64,000 nucleotides of DNA from positions 20,236 to 84,235 of the forward strand of contig MU832161.1 of assembly GCA_029204225.1 (NCBI GenBank), given 5' to 3'. The notes below the pieces were generated by a model that saw nothing but the letters and a program-made list of their open reading frames with translations, did no database searches and was not told the DNA's origin. Position numbers and translations under genes: made by a program. This DNA is from Diphasiastrum complanatum. Lineage: Eukaryota > Streptophyta > Lycopodiopsida > Lycopodiales > Lycopodiaceae. Below are positions 55,591 through 64,000 of this stretch, one piece after another. The first letter of the stretch is position 1. Each line of letters begins with the position of its first letter.

Positions 55591-56733
55591 GAGTGACCTT
55601 GTTGATAGTTAAAGTAGCACATAGAACTACCCACTATTGGTGAGCTGTTGGTGTGACTAGCTGAAGGACCAAAGTTGTTCCTTCTCTGAAAAATATTCTC
55701 TCCACTGCTACCTTGGTTGCCAAACCATGTTCTTCTTGGAAATCTTTCATGCTACAAGGTTTGGTTGCCATTTAAAGCTGAGTCCCCCTTCGAAGGAAGC
55801 TTGGACTCGATTTGGATCCACTAAATACCTTTGGTGTCGTTGAGGGGGCAGTTGGCACCAGCATGGTCTCATAATCGCAAACCATTTCAGCCACCCAAAT
55901 AGTTGAGTTGAAGTCGTTGGGCATGTAGTTGTCTATCGCTTGTCGGGTCCAAGTCTGCATTCCAGACAAGAGGTAGTAGGTCTTGTCAGCTTTTGACATA
56001 TCTTCAATAACCCATACACTCTGCTTGAATTTGTTCAGGTACTCTTGTAGTTCTGCCTGAGTCATGATAATTCTACCCTCAACCTCATGTGCGAATCTTA
56101 AGGTATGAACTCCTCTCGTAACGCATTCTTGAATGCGTCCCATGTCCAGAACCGCATCCCTGCCACTCAGTACCAATTTCTTGTGTAGCCCTCAAAATAT
56201 GCCAATGCCAAGTCTGCTCTCTCTTCTTCAAGAGTGTTCATCAAGCGGAACTAATGGTCCATATGAAACAACCAATCCTCCACACCTCGAATATCACGTT
56301 CCACTTTGAAAGTCAATGGAGCTTTTACTTTAGTAGTCTTCTTTGAGCCTTCTGCGTTTTGTGCTAGTGTATCCCTTGGTCTGAGTGGAGGAGGCACCCC
56401 TGCATTCTCTCTTGTTGCCTCCAACTCTTCAAACCTGGCTTCAAGCTACATTAGCCCATCTCTCATTCCTCTAGCAAGGTCAAATTGACTGTGATTCATG
56501 GCTCGCATGGATGCTTGCCATTCTTGCCTTTCTATTTCTCTGTCCTTCTTCACCTCACTAAGCATAGCCGCCATCGCGCTTGATAAATATTGCGCCTCTG
56601 TTGTAAAGCTACCTTTACAAGCTTTACTTCCGGCGCCATCGGCACCAGCTATGTCCCCGGCACCAGCAGCACCCCTGCTGCTCCCGGCGCCAACGGCGCC
56701 GGCGCCGCTCCCGGCGCCACTGTGACCAGAATC
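55591..56733 (-). pseudogene. Gypsy gag of element D
   Basis: From the PBS leftward: a Gly/Ala repeat rich in GGCGCC, then SKACKGSFTTEAQYL, a charged helix (SEVKKDREIERQEWQASMRA), a stop at about 56447, then KAPLTFKVERDIRGVEDWLF (about 56320-56260), LALAYFEGYTRNWY, RIIMTQAELQEYLNKFKQSV (about 56070), YYLLSGMQTWTRQAID and a Ser-rich end. This is the capsid domain order of gypsy Gag. At about 55640-55590 CYFNYQQGHSWRSC is the zinc knuckle with its second Cys changed to Asn. Frames change near 56200 and 55750. Confidence 0.82.
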
Positions 56734-56746
56734 CAGCCGGCGCCAA
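56733..56746 (-). other. Primer binding site-like TGGCGCCGG of element D
   Basis: TTGGCGCCGGCTGG (minus) lies a few bases inside the LTR end at 56754. TGGCGCC-type sites are common in plant gypsy elements. The gag start after it repeats GGCGCCGG several times. Confidence 0.65.
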
Positions 56747-56753
56747 GTTCCTA

Positions 56754-57844
56754 TGGCTGAAAATCTTTGATCGGTTCTAGCGAAGTCCAGAGAGCTCAGA
56801 TCGATGTGCAATCACCTCACACGATCTAGACATGATTAAAGGAAGCCTGGGGATCAATAAAATCTAGAGAGAGAAAATGACTTTCTAGAAAGAGAAAATC
56901 CTAGAGAGAGAAAAAACGTGCTTTACCAGCTTGGGTAGAGTGCTTGGTATGAGGGGGGGTGCCGAATCACACCAATACTATAGGGGAGTGCGGGTTGCGA
57001 CTCAGGGCGAGCTCCAACCAAGTCTCAGCCTCCCTTGCTGGAATGTTGTCATGGCTCTCGCCTTGGCATGCTAGCGCCCCGGAGACTAGGGTCGGTCACA
57101 CACTTGAAATGTAACCTTCTCAGATTTATCAATAAAGTGGGATTTTCCTCAAACTGACTCTGATTACCTTCTGGGTTTCAGTGTTCGGTAAAAGCGCCAG
57201 TTGTAAGGCCGCTTTCAAAATTTTTAACTTGGCACATAGCTGAGGGTCGTATCCCGGGACGCCAGCGGTATGCCGTCGGGACCATTCGGTCCGTGGCGCC
57301 AGCGGTATGCTGTCGGGACCATTTGGTCCAGGAACTGGTTGTTTCCATATCTGTCGCGGCTTGTGGTTCTGAGTGTGCCTTGCATGAACGTGAATGGGTT
57401 AAGCTCTTGGGGAACGGGCTCTAACCTGTCGGCTGAGTTGGATGGCTTGCTTGGGTGGATGTTACCTGTTTATGGCTGTCCAGTCTGGCGAGGCGCCAGG
57501 TTGGCTTCCAGCGCTCGTGACGAAGCTTTCAGTTGGTTAAGTCTGATGTAAGTCAGACCGCTTGCTTGGAATGGATGTTACTCGTTTGTAACGAAGCTTC
57601 GAGTTGGTTAAGTTTGATGTATGTCGGGCGGCTTGCTTGGAGGAAAGTCACCCACATCGGGACCCCCGATCTGGCATGGCGCCAGGTTGGATCTCAATGT
57701 TGGTCCTCGGAACTTCAAGTTGGTTAAGTCTGATCGTTGTTGGCGAGTTGGCTGCTTGTATGTCAAGTGGGTTCGGATGGCAAGAGTTGAAGGCTGGGAA
57801 GCTAAGTCGTGGTTCCCGGCTCCCTTTGGGATGCCTGCGCTACA
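56754..57844 (-). mobile_element. LTR copy 2 of gypsy element D
   Basis: On minus it runs from TGTAGCGCAGGC at 57844 to CAGCCA at 56754, about 1.09 kb. It carries one copy of the 220-base unit. It precedes PBS and gag and so is the 5' LTR of the better-preserved copy. Confidence 0.8.
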
Positions 57845-60219
57845 GCCTCTAGTAACGGTTCGTCTCTTGGTGCAAATTTAGAAGGGGCATCAATCTTTTC
57901 TTGGGGGGGAGCCATTAGGGGCGTGCATATGCTCTTTTTTTTTTTTTTTTTTCGATTTAAATCTGGCACCATCTTAGTGCATGCGGGAGCCATACTCTCG
58001 TCGACATTGCTCTCCATCTGCTAATGCTCGCAATTCATAAAAAAGATCATCCATTCTGAAAAGAGGTGCACTTCCGCTAGACTGCTTTTTCTTTTTTTTT
58101 AAATTTCTTCCGTCTGTAGTCGGGCCCCCACAACTCTCTTTTTCTTCTTTATAAATTCAACTTCAATACAAAAGTATCTCCTCCACAAATGAGTACAATC
58201 AAGTCACCTAAGAACCAAGTAGGAACCAGGTCATTCATGTCCGAGCAAGCACACCACAAGTGAGCATATCAACCAAAGCTAACACAGAGGATCTCTCTCA
58301 AGTCACATCCCCATTGAGACTGGATGTAAGACCTTTTTCTAACTGCGCCCACACAAATCTATCATAGAATTAGCCACCATTTAGACTTAGGAAAACTAAA
58401 ATCCCAACCAACCTGAAAGCCAACTCAGAATTCGTCCCCAAAAGGTAACCAAAGGCAAAGACAAGTCACACATGAAAACCCAAGACATAGTGGTCGCCAA
58501 ACTGACCAAATGGCATAGCGGCGAGCCACACGTAGGTGATGTGGACCCTTAGCCTCCAACGACTCAAAAAGGTTGTAATAAGGGTCCTTCCACTTGGACC
58601 AATCCCGGAGGCAAAACTGAAATAGTAACCATCCCCAAGGACCAACTTTATTTAATTTGGAAGAGGTTACATTCATACATAGACTGACTAGTCTCGGGGC
58701 CACCATACGTGCTGAACATTGTGCCTGGCTCGCGTTGGTAGAGGGAGTTGAGACCTGGTGACTAGATTCCTAGTGAGCTACCCAAGTTTTTGTCTACCTA
58801 ACTCCCCCTATAGTTTTGGTGTGATTCGGTTGCCCCCCCTTTGTCCTGGAATAAAGTGATTTCTGGTAAACCATGCTTTCCTGGACTTAGTTTTTATTTT
58901 GCTGATTAAGGCTGACAAGCCTGGCAGAATCAGCCTAGCTCCCAAATATGGGTCCTGGGAGCTGTCCTGGCAGGACACAATCAACTTGGCTCTTGGAAAT
59001 GAGTCCCAAGAGCTGACTAGTACTACCAAAAATGCCGCGATTTACGACGAGATTTTCGACGTGAAATTGTGCTTTAATCCTCTTGTGAATCAAGTAGATA
59101 ACAAAAGGATAAATAAGTGATCATCTAAAAAAGAGAAATAGCAAAAACAAGAAAGAGAGTGAGGTGGAAGTCATTGGATCCATGTGCTCCTATCGCGAGG
59201 TTGATGAATAAAGAAATGAAATTCTATTGGAAGTAACAAGTATGCAAGAACCTCATGGGATTACTTGTAGGCATGAGGCTTACACATCCATAATTGGGGG
59301 CCCATTCAAGGGATGCGTATGGGACGTGAAGTGTGACACCATCGTCCTTTTTTTTTTTTTCTCTCTCTCTTCTATACATGCAGATTCACATTCAAGCCTT
59401 GAAAAAGAGATGAAAGTGCATTGATAATATTATGTGTGAAAAAGAAAGAGAAAACAAAGTTTATGATGCTCACTAACCCTAAACCTTGAAACGTATAAGA
59501 AATATTAAATTAACTTATTCTTTTCTCTCTCTATCTATCTCTCTTCATGCACACATGGATATCATTCAAGCCTTTAAAAAGAGATGAAAGTGTCATGATA
59601 GTACTATGTGTGTGAAAAGAAAGATGAAAGAAGGTTCATATGAGTGCTTAAAATCTAAAACCCTAAAATCGACCAAGAACATAACATTAAATCAAACTCT
59701 TCTATCTATATTTTTCTTGCTCTCTCTGTCTCTCTCACACATCCTTCTCTTCCTCTCCCACGCTCTCACGATCATGAATCGCTAAGACACATTTTGTGTT
59801 CAACTACACAAAAATATACAACACAAAGAAGATTATAAGGGAAAGCTCCTCAAGATCCTGCTTACAAGACAAACACACAATGGAGAAACCACCAAACAAG
59901 TAGAAGCAATCAGTCAACTCTAGAAACTTCACCCCCCAACGCAAGGATTAGGAAGCATGAAAGTATAGTGAGAGACTGGCAATGAATCAACCACAAATGT
60001 GTGTAGTAGAGCAAGTTTGGCCTCCTTATATAGAGCCTAGAACCACTTGTGCAGCATGGTCATGCAAGATGCTAACTCCCGTATACATAGATTCATCTAG
60101 AATAGAGTCTCTATGCATGGATCCTCTATTCATAGAATTGCTATTGATAACTCTACACATGCATACACTGTCCCAAACCTTGCACTAACTCCATTTAGTG
60201 TGTTTTGGGCCTCACAAGG
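57845..60219. other. Repeat-derived spacer
   Basis: No gene recognised. It includes an A/T homopolymer run (T18, 57935-57952), the block 58806-59016 shared with 52656-52865, and at 59360-59780 three related stretches each with CTCTCTCT, CATTCAAGCCTT and AAAAAGAGATGAAAGTG, i.e. a degenerate repeat of about 190 bases. Confidence 0.5.
58806..59016 (-). mobile_element. Repeat block shared with 52656-52865
   Basis: About 85% similar by eye over 200 bases and in the same orientation. It ends CAAGAGCTGACTAG, which also occurs directly right of LTR copy 1 at 54245-54258. It is probably LTR or sub-terminal sequence of a relative of element D. Confidence 0.7.
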
Positions 60220-61875
60220 ATATTAGTTACTTTCGAGTCACGTCCAGTATGATGTGGCAACCGAAATAATCTTTCCAAAAGATCTGGGCTAATTCAAAAA
60301 GCCTTTATAGTCGATTTAACTGGTATGAAAACAACGAAATTAGTAACCGATCCACTACAACCCAAATAGAATCATTTTACCATTGGGTCTTAGGAAGTCC
60401 AACTACAAATCCATAGATATGATTTCCATCTCTTATCAGAGATATCTAACAGATGCAACAAACCACCAGCCTTATGGCGTTCAGCTTTGCTTCATAAGGC
60501 TTGCATTTAAATCACATATGAATTGAGATATGGTTTGAGCTTTGGCCAATAAAACTCTCCTTTAACCAAGTCCAAAGTCCTATGTATACCAGAATGTCCT
60601 ACACAAGGGTATGTCAAGACATTCAAGCAAATCTTGCGTTTGAGCTCCTCATCTCCAGGTACAAAAACTTTTCTATCCGAAATAGAAATCCATCTCGAAT
60701 AGTAAACTGTCTCACAATCTTCTTATCTTTCTTTGTTAGTTGAGTCCCCTGTGAACTCGACTCAACATTGTCCACATTTCTTATGGTTTGAACATGTTCC
60801 AAATATGACCAAAATGGGAGTCTAATTCATATTTTTCTCTCAGCGAAAGATATAGATCCGTGGAAATCTAGGTGAATGACAACTCGTTCAGTTCACCGAT
60901 CCGACTAAGAGCATTTGCAACTTGATTAGAACTGCCTCTTATGTAATGGATTTCATGATCAAATTCTTGCATCAATTCAGGCCCATCGAGCTTTCCTCCC
61001 TCGATGATCATGATGATTGCAAAAATACTTAAGAGGGCTGGCGATTTGTATACACAATAAACTTGCTACCATACAAGTAGTGTCTCCAGGTTTTAAGTGC
61101 ATGGATTATTGCAAGCAATTCTTTTCCTGCGTAGTATAACGGCAACTAAGAACGAATAAATCTTTTGCTTTCAAATTGCCAGTGGCCTATCCATTGTAAT
61201 AGAACCACTCCAATTGCAATATCACTTGCGTCAGTTCTCTTGACGTAAGGTAAGTTGGATTTGCAATTTGTAACACAAGAGCTTGAAACAACCAATGTTT
61301 TAAGTTCTCAAAACACTGATTCAATTCCTCGTTCCAGAGACAACAGGCGCCCTTTTGTCAAATTATTAAGCGGAGCTACTACCTTAGCATAATGCTCAAT
61401 AAATCTTCTGAAGAAACCGATAAATCCTAAAAATGATTTAACTTGCTTCACAATTCTCGGAATTGGCCACTCAATCACAGTCTTGATTTTATCCTCATCA
61501 ATCTTGATCCCATTAACTATGGTCTTATGACCGAGATGAAACAACTCTTGCTTAAAGAATTCACAATTGGACACTTTAACGTAGAGTAACTCCTGTCGGA
61601 GTTTCATCAATACGATTCTCAGGCTCTATGTGTTCCTTAGAGGTTTTACTGTAGATGAAAATATCATCTAGGAATACTACCACAAACTTCCCCAAATATG
61701 GATGAAATAGATCGTTTGCTGGAATGTTGTTGGAGCATTCGTCAACCCGAAAGACAACACTAAGAACTCATAATAATCAAATCTAGAACAAAATCCTGTC
61801 TTTTGGACATCTTCGGATTTAATTCTTATTTGATGGTACCCTGTCCTGACTCCGTGCCTTGTTGCTTCTGCACCT
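60220..61875 (-). pseudogene. Ty3/gypsy pol remnant (RT, RNase H, integrase)
   Basis: From 61875 leftward: [39 protein letters not shown], then one frame over [13 protein letters not shown] with the FLDD catalytic box at about 61665. After it come VSNCEFFKQELFHLGH and RIVKQVKSFLGFIGFFRRFI (about 61430). RNase H ends EIHYIRGSSNQVANALSRIG at about 60910. In the integrase, only scattered pieces such as EIISMDL remain near 60430. Stops are very frequent beyond RNase H. The start of RT is cut at 61875, where another repeat (61880-61990) is joined. Confidence 0.85.
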
Positions 61876-61879
61876 TGAT

Positions 61880-61995
61880 TTCTCTCCTTGTCCCAGTCTG
61901 ATCTTGATACTTTTCATTTTTGGCTCTTTGAGGTAGGCAAAGTTTGAGTACTCCGCAATGCACCTCTCACTTAGCTTGAAGTAGCTATCTTTGAA
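61880..61995 (-). mobile_element. Repeat fragment shared with 36974-37160
   Basis: The minus frame begins SERCIAEYSNFAYLKEPKMK; the related fragment has SEKCIADYSILAYLQEP. It is fused to the RT remnant at RTGYHQ. Confidence 0.6.
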
Positions 61996-63229
61996 TCAAT
62001 CCAAATGTAACTATTGACCATGTGGAGAGCCAAGGGGTCGCACCAGTTTGAACCGCATACGAACTATCTCTTCGCGTTCGTTTGAAGCGCCATGTCCGTC
62101 GCGAAAAACTTGACTTTCACAATTCCATCACTGGTCAGTTGCCTCACAGTCAAAACAAGAAGTGTACATTTAGCTTGGCTTCAAGTAGCTCTCTTTGAAT
62201 CAGACACATGCACCCAGAGTTTGCACTTAGTCCGATCTCAACACGAACTGTCCCTTAGCGTCTATTCAAAGTACCAAGTCTCTCGTGCAAGACTCAACTT
62301 TCACAGTTCCTTCATTGATCAGCTGCCTTACACGTAACACAAGTCAGCGTACTCATTATGGCTGGTCTAGAGAAAGCCTATAACAAGCTTTCCCTTCCAC
62401 AATAAAAACTTGTCAACTTGTTAGGTCCAAAGTTCGCTAGTCTCCTCGTGTGAGTATGGCTAGGTCACCTTGAATTTGCCCCCGTTGTGATCAACTTTCA
62501 TTAAAAATTTGCCCCAAGAGAGAGGTGTGTGTGATAGTTCCCCTCCACTTATAAAAACAGTTGATCGGACTTAGAGTAGAGTTCTCAACAAAAAGCCTTT
62601 CCAACACTTTGCTTCCCATCTGCTAGGATTATGGCTTGATCCAACTTGTTGCCAGCCTCTGAAGAGGATCCTAATCTTTTTCCCCTTTGAGGAAAAACCC
62701 AACTGATACTGGATATCACCCATGCTCAGTGAGTTTCAGTTCCGAAGGTAGCCATCCCAAATGAAGACCAACTGCTCCATAGAAGATCTCCCTTGAAATT
62801 GCTCTTTCCAACTTTTTGACTTCATGCTTGCGTCTGGTGGGCGTCGTCGCAAATGAAACTAACCCAAGAAACAGGCTAGCCATCCATCCTCTGCAAACAT
62901 CCAGTCGTTTCGTTGCCGTTCACGTGCGAGTACTTGAACTGCGAATCCGACCCACAAATTCTGTAGTCCTTTTTGTTTGATGGTGTCAACCTTCAAAAGA
63001 AAGGTTCCTTCTCGAGCCATCAGCTCCTTGTATCACAAGCAATCATGCAAACCAGGCAAAGCACGAGTACTAAGACTCACCACGAATACATGCAAGCAAG
63101 ACACTCAGGCATGTTTACTAACAGGTAACAAAGACAAGGTCCCCCTTTGAGATTGTCCCTGCCAATGGACCTTTGCCTGGCCGCGCCCATAGATCGATCA
63201 CAGAATCAGCCCACAGAGAACACCCCTCC
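61996..63229. other. Unassigned sequence, possible gypsy leader
   Basis: No gene recognised. Two similar phrases (CTCTTTGAATCA and ACGAACT with (T/C)TTTCACAATTCC- or CTTTCACAGTTCC-like followers) appear at 61990-62120 and 62190-62310, a degenerate duplication of about 190 bases. Confidence 0.4.
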
Positions 63230-63790
63230 AACTATCCGTGCTTTCACCATTAAGCAACACATTGCCTCAGTCACGCCCCACCACTTTTTGGTCAATAGCC
63301 CTTATAGCTAAACGATCGGCAGCTATCCTTGAATATACCACCCCCGTGGACGCACCCGTGCTTTCATCGTTAGGCAGCACATTGCCTCAGTAATGCCCCC
63401 ACCAAATCTAATCGATAGCCCTTATAGCTAAACAATCGGCAGCATACCACCCCAATCGTGGACGCACCCGTGCTTTCACTGTTAGGCAGCACATTGCCTC
63501 AGTAACGCCCCCACCAAATTTGGTCGATAGCCCTTATAGCTAAACGAACGGTGGCTATCGCGAATATGTCACCCCGCACCCCACAAGGCACAGACCGTGC
63601 TTATACCAACCTAATGGCAGCACATTGCCTCATCTGTCCTACATGCAGACGACGCCAGGCCCGAACCGCGGAAACTGACCGTGCTTACACCTCAAGGGCA
63701 ACACCTTGACTCATCAAGCCCCCATTCTGCAGACCACTCCGACCGTGGACGCACCCGTGCTTACACTGTGGGCAGCACCCTGCACAACAG
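63230..63790. repeat. Six-unit degenerate tandem array, about 75-125 bp per unit
   Basis: Each unit starts CCGTGCTT followed by (T/A)CAC or similar, then GGCAGCAC(A)TTGCCTCA. The first three also share ATAGCCCTTATAGCTAAACG and end GTGGACGCAC. Starts are near 63236, 63356, 63467, 63593, 63680 and 63757. It lies just inside a primer binding site, as part of an element's leader read on minus. Confidence 0.85.
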
Positions 63791-63852
63791 TTGTCCTGAT
63801 GAACCCCAAACAATGGCCATCCCCATGAGATCCACATAGCTGACCGGCCAGT

Positions 63853-63865
63853 CGGCTCTGATACC
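63853..63865 (-). other. Perfect Met-tRNA-type primer binding site
   Basis: GGCTCTGATACCA on +, i.e. TGGTATCAGAGCC on minus, without mismatch. The next bases on + are CATGTAGC and then LTR D-like sequence from 63877. Confidence 0.8.
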
Positions 63866-63876
63866 ACATGTAGCTC

Positions 63877-64000
63877 TGATGTTACCTGTTTATGGTTGTC
63901 CAGTCTGGCGTGGCGCCAGGTTGGCTTCCAGCGCTCGTGACGAAGCTTACAGTTGGTTAAGTCTGATGTAAGTCAGACCGCTTGCTTGGAACGGATGTTT
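63877..64000 (-). mobile_element. Fragment of an element D-type LTR, running off the window
   Basis: GATGTTACCTGTTTATGG and TCTGGCGTGGCGCCAGGTTG match 57459-57583 and 53662-53780 almost exactly. Only a middle part of the LTR is present next to the PBS, so the LTR end is missing or replaced. Confidence 0.8.

Noticed and set aside
63230-63790. Possible CRISPR-like array
   Set aside because: Units are degenerate and contiguous, without unique spacers; the context is eukaryotic retroelement DNA.

Overview
This window looks like nuclear DNA of a land plant with a large, repeat-rich genome. A seed-free vascular plant such as a fern is my best guess, as an inference rather than a proof. The reasons are: a PLS-type PPR gene with short 'MYGKCGS' style repeats; one intron-containing host gene whose protein starts like a known plant family; plant Ty3/gypsy and Ty1/copia elements with Met-tRNA-type primer binding sites; two transposase-like families (a DUF7869-type family and an 'SDG...HGKG...DG' family) that I associate with non-seed plants; and several long CT/GA microsatellites. 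Only two host protein genes look intact or nearly so: a vasculin-like gene (coding exons 32046-35194, +) and a PPR gene (52388-50913, -). A third host-derived locus, a Rab7 GTPase copy (29690-29171, -), is a clear pseudogene.

Layout. 1-10949: an old LTR retrotransposon of the chromovirus group. The end of its 5' LTR is at 1-288, its 3' LTR is 10466-10949, and a chromodomain relic sits just before the 3' LTR. Inside it is a second, different gypsy pol (4438-7749), which is broken by a CT microsatellite, a minisatellite and a misplaced Gag zinc knuckle. 11140-14692: a degenerate multi-exon gene on + with a RING-like zinc finger exon and an acidic Q/D/E-rich last exon. Its introns are full of the heptamer TTGGTAC. 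14940-18650: the 3' half and LTR of a chromovirus related to the first, with a 1 kb internal tandem duplication. 18660-20240 (-): an intron-containing transposase-like pseudogene. 20583-21619 (-): an unrecognised 268-codon ORF with a family member inside the first element. 22022-23090 (+): a coiled-coil pseudogene. 23079-25532 (+): an 818-codon DUF7869-type pseudogene broken only by eight stop codons. 25536-27275: a copia element with an internal inversion of about 0.7 kb.

27280-36100 holds microsatellites, the Rab7 pseudogene and the vasculin-like gene. 36450-42250 is AT-rich fossil sequence. 42263-46340 (-) is a scrambled gypsy element with four LTR-end fragments, each joined to a different internal sequence. 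46380-50900 is mostly unassignable, apart from a copia pre-integrase relic. 50913-52388 is the PPR gene. 52656-57844 (-) is a GC-richer gypsy element with two long LTR copies, gag and a dead protease. 60220-61870 (-) is a worn RT-RNaseH-integrase stretch. 63230-63790 is a six-unit tandem array, followed by another PBS and LTR fragment at the right edge.

A theme runs through the window: broken reading frames are mostly broken by C-to-T type changes (CAG to TAG, CGA to TGA, TGG to TGA, catalytic Asp to Asn) rather than by indels, as expected for heavily methylated DNA. The genes do not form a pathway. The two host genes act independently (RNA editing or processing in an organelle, and probably nuclear gene regulation) and sit in small gaps between layers of transposon debris. 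All coordinates of introns, LTR ends and frames were read by eye, and family names come from memory of conserved motifs, not from a search.
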